DNA of 64,000 nucleotides. It comes from Acidobacteriota bacterium (lineage in GTDB: Bacteria; Acidobacteriota; Thermoanaerobaculia; Multivoradales; J023). The notes beneath the pieces are model-generated. The model saw nothing but the letters and a program-made list of their open reading frames with translations, was not told the origin of the DNA and searched no databases. A program made the translations under genes and the position numbers. The DNA is taken from contig JAJCXR010000042.1 of assembly GCA_029263315.1 (NCBI GenBank), positions 186,001-250,000 of the forward strand. The letters are read 5' to 3'. Shown here one piece after another: positions 62,160 through 64,000 of the stretch. Within the stretch, counting starts at the first letter, position 1, and each line of letters opens with the position of its first letter.

Positions 62160-62825
62160 TTAAGGATCTTCGATCGGCACTGACTGACCGTAGACGCTGT
62201 CTTCTTTTTCTTCTTCGCAACCGAATTGGTCGACCCTCTTGTGTCCAGCCTCCAAGGCTCCGATTTCAATGCTGGTGATCGGAGTGACAAAGAAGCCGTA
62301 GTCGACAACTTTCTCGGCTTGAATCTCGGCGAACTCATCGACCGCACCTTCGCCGGCAACCTGGCCGGCGCAGTCGGGTACTTGCTGAGAAGTGTCCCAA
62401 GCCAGGCGGCGGGCCCGGGCCGAGGTCTTGAAGAACACCGACAGCATTTCGCTGCCCCCGCCGACGTTGGCCGTGGAGTAGGCAGCGTTGCTGTAGTGCA
62501 CCGGATAGACAGGCGAGAAATCCACGCTGTAGCCGAGGGTCTTGTCGCCGATGAAACGATCGTCGTCACCATTCTTGGCGGGCACAGCAAGGGCTCGACG
62601 GTCCAAGTTGTTCTCGACCAAGAGTTGAGTCACCGCCGTCGATACGCCGATCTCAGCGGCATAGAAGGTCTCGTTGGCAACCTGCTCGTTGTTTCCAATG
62701 AGCATCTCCGTCTCGGTGACCACCGCCAGGGACAACCCGACAACCGTCAAGAAGACCAAACCCATCAAGGCCAGCATCAAGGTGCTACCTTCTTCTTTGT
62801 TCAAATAGCGTACGTGACGTTTCAT
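62160..62825 (-). CDS. PilX-like type IV pilus minor pilin / assembly protein
   Basis: 221 residues. It starts 'KRHVRYLNKEEGSTLMLALM' with a class III-like leader (Gly before the hydrophobic helix, 'GLVFLTVVGLSLAVV'), followed by 'NNEQVANETFYAAEIGVSTAV', the signature of the PilX N-terminal region. The C-terminal half is variable, as expected. It probably joins PilW-type and other minor pilins to start pilus assembly and to load PilY1. Its ATG overlaps the stop of the PilW-like gene (ATGA), so the two are coupled. Confidence 0.8.
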   Translation of the reverse strand: MKRHVRYLNKEEGSTLMLALMGLVFLTVVGLSLAVVTETEMLIGNNEQVANETFYAAEIGVSTAVTQLLVENNLDRRALAVPAKNGDDDRFIGDKTLGYSVDFSPVYPVHYSNAAYSTANVGGGSEMLSVFFKTSARARRLAWDTSQQVPDCAGQVAGEGAVDEFAEIQAEKVVDYGFFVTPITSIEIGALEAGHKRVDQFGCEEEKEDSVYGQSVPIEDP

Positions 62826-64000
62826 AGCAGGTTCCTCAACTCGACAACCGTTTGCAGCCAGCGGCGACGGAATCGCCGCGCATCCAAATCGTTGTAGCTG
62901 TAGTTATCTCCACCGAGGGAGAAAGAATCTCCTCGGTTGAAGTCTTCGATGTTGATCAGCTCCGGCGCCTGGTAGTCGAGGTCCCGCCGGTCTGCCATGA
63001 CCACCGTATTGATGCGCAAGAAGTGATACTCGATATCCGGATTGAACCAGACCTGATGACCATCCGGTGGATCACCTCCGGGTGGATCGGCATAGGGAGG
63101 ATCTGCGTCGGCCCCCAGGAAATCCCCCGGAGCGTTGAACAGCACCTCGTCGGAATCGGAGCCATCCTCAAAGATCACGCCATACCCCGGACCGGTTCCG
63201 AGCTCGTCCGTATCGGCACCCAGGGCCAACTGAAGATCGATGACATTGTCCGCCACATCGATGACGTCCACCAGATTGTTGGTCCCCGGGCCGAAGCGCG
63301 CCCTTGAAAGGACTGGAGTCAGCCGCGACGAGTCGTCACCGGGAATCTCTCGCTCGACACGGATGAAGAAGCGCAGCTCCTCTAAGAAACCCAACGAGCT
63401 GATGTTGGTCGGCAGCTCGACATTGAGCTCCGGCTTTGTGGTGTCGGGCTCCAGGGTCATGCCACCGCCCCCGACCAACGAGGTGCCTCGGGTCAAGTCG
63501 GCGTACACCAAGCCCGGACCGTCTTCTAGATCGATCTTCAGCGGCAGATTCAAGCACAGGGGCATGTCAGCCGCCGTAACCCCGGGCCCTGCATCGGTCG
63601 GCACCGGACAGATGTAGGGATCGAGGGCCGATTCATTGGCCACGGAGGCCCAATCGAAGGCCATGATGGCGTAGGCATTGGGATTGACCAGGTCGCGCAG
63701 CAGGAAAGCTTCGTCCTTGAATTCGCTGTTGGGCCTGTTGTAAATGGCCTTCAGTTGGTCGGAAAGCAGCTTCACGTCCTGGTGCAGGTCTTCGTACTTC
63801 TCGCCGACCACACGGCTGCGACCAGGAATGGTGATACATCCCGCAGCGCTCTTGCCGTCCGGCGCCAGCCAGGTGCTGATCTCCGTCGTGCAATTCAAGT
63901 TGGTGGGCGGCATGCCCGGCGTGTAGTAGACCGGTGTCGAAAAGACCCCGCGAACAATCAGCACATCTGAACCCGGTAATACGAGAGGCTCGTCATCACC
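62822..64000 (-). CDS. PilW-like minor pilin (5' end beyond the window)
   Basis: The frame is open to the right edge without a stop, so about 392 residues of the C-terminal part are seen and the pilin leader is missing. The sequence has the mixed beta character of PilW C-terminal regions ('RLTPVLSRARFGPGTNNLVD', 'DNVIDLQLALGAD', 'YHFLRINTVVMADRRD', 'FRRRWLQTVVELRNLL'). The end is typical of the PilW family, where 'RRR...VVxLRN' closes the protein. It is assigned mainly by this end and by position in front of PilX and PilY1. The upstream pilV/fimU genes are expected just outside the window. Confidence 0.7.
   Translation of the reverse strand, partial: GDDEPLVLPGSDVLIVRGVFSTPVYYTPGMPPTNLNCTTEISTWLAPDGKSAAGCITIPGRSRVVGEKYEDLHQDVKLLSDQLKAIYNRPNSEFKDEAFLLRDLVNPNAYAIMAFDWASVANESALDPYICPVPTDAGPGVTAADMPLCLNLPLKIDLEDGPGLVYADLTRGTSLVGGGGMTLEPDTTKPELNVELPTNISSLGFLEELRFFIRVEREIPGDDSSRLTPVLSRARFGPGTNNLVDVIDVADNVIDLQLALGADTDELGTGPGYGVIFEDGSDSDEVLFNAPGDFLGADADPPYADPPGGDPPDGHQVWFNPDIEYHFLRINTVVMADRRDLDYQAPELINIEDFNRGDSFSLGGDNYSYNDLDARRFRRRWLQTVVELRNLL

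Overview
The window is a 64 kb piece of a high-GC, Gram-negative bacterial chromosome. Several features point to Acidobacteriota, perhaps the Thermoanaerobaculia: TPR-tailed Ser/Thr kinases beside an ECF sigma factor, a TPR/FG-GAP/ASPIC-UnbV protein, an IPTL-CTERM-like protein, proteins ending in a 'DGFExGDxTxWS' tail, and PilY1/PilX/PilW pilus genes. This placement is inferred from gene content, not from a marker gene. I saw no rRNA, tRNA, IS element or CRISPR array.

Layout. 1-1.8 kb: end of a deiodinase-like redoxin gene and a HEAT-repeat protein. 1.9-5.4 kb: a 17-bp tandem repeat, then a 1158-residue protein with a Cap4/DUF4297-like nuclease motif, a STAND-type P-loop NTPase and a C-terminal array of Trp-rich repeats. 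It looks like a solitary Avs-like anti-phage gene and is the strongest candidate here for an undescribed system. 5.4-9.8 kb: a membrane-anchored five-haem cytochrome with TPRs, and an LCAT-like lipase. 10.4-18.0 kb: four co-directional genes for exported, repeat-rich proteins (tail-fibre-like repeats, a DUF1554-like domain, SdrD-like B, DUF11, an IPTL-like anchor). 18.1-21.7 kb: an ECF sigma factor coupled to a TPR kinase. 21.8-31.5 kb: an exported alpha/beta hydrolase, TPR and FG-GAP proteins, a DUF4097-like protein, an exported protein with the DGFEGGD tail, and a lower-GC deaminase gene bracketed by imperfect direct repeats.

31.8-43.7 kb is mostly core metabolism. It holds a kinase with a DUF4011-like N-terminus, accD, folC, a CphA/GshF-like ATP-grasp ligase overlapping folC, a second divergent folC, glyA, rpiB, a small basic protein and a biotin-dependent carboxyltransferase. 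43.9-48.4 kb: a TldD/TldE protease pair, a TPR protein and a small basic protein. 48.7-50.0 kb: an NtrC-type sigma54 activator. 50.2-64.0 kb: a minus-strand type IV pilus block, reading PilW-like, PilX-like, PilY1, FxLYD-like protein, PilY1. In both PilY1 proteins the vWA domain is interrupted by a Cys-rich segment and a golvesin/Xly-CBD-like domain.

How the genes may work together. The pilus genes probably make the minor-pilin/tip-adhesin complex, and the adjacent NtrC-type gene is a possible but unproven regulator. glyA, two folC genes and the ATP-grasp gene point to folate polyglutamylation plus an unidentified amino-acid ligation. A recurring oddity is the number of short tandem repeats with a 15-bp period, with different unit sequences, inside genes and in gaps.
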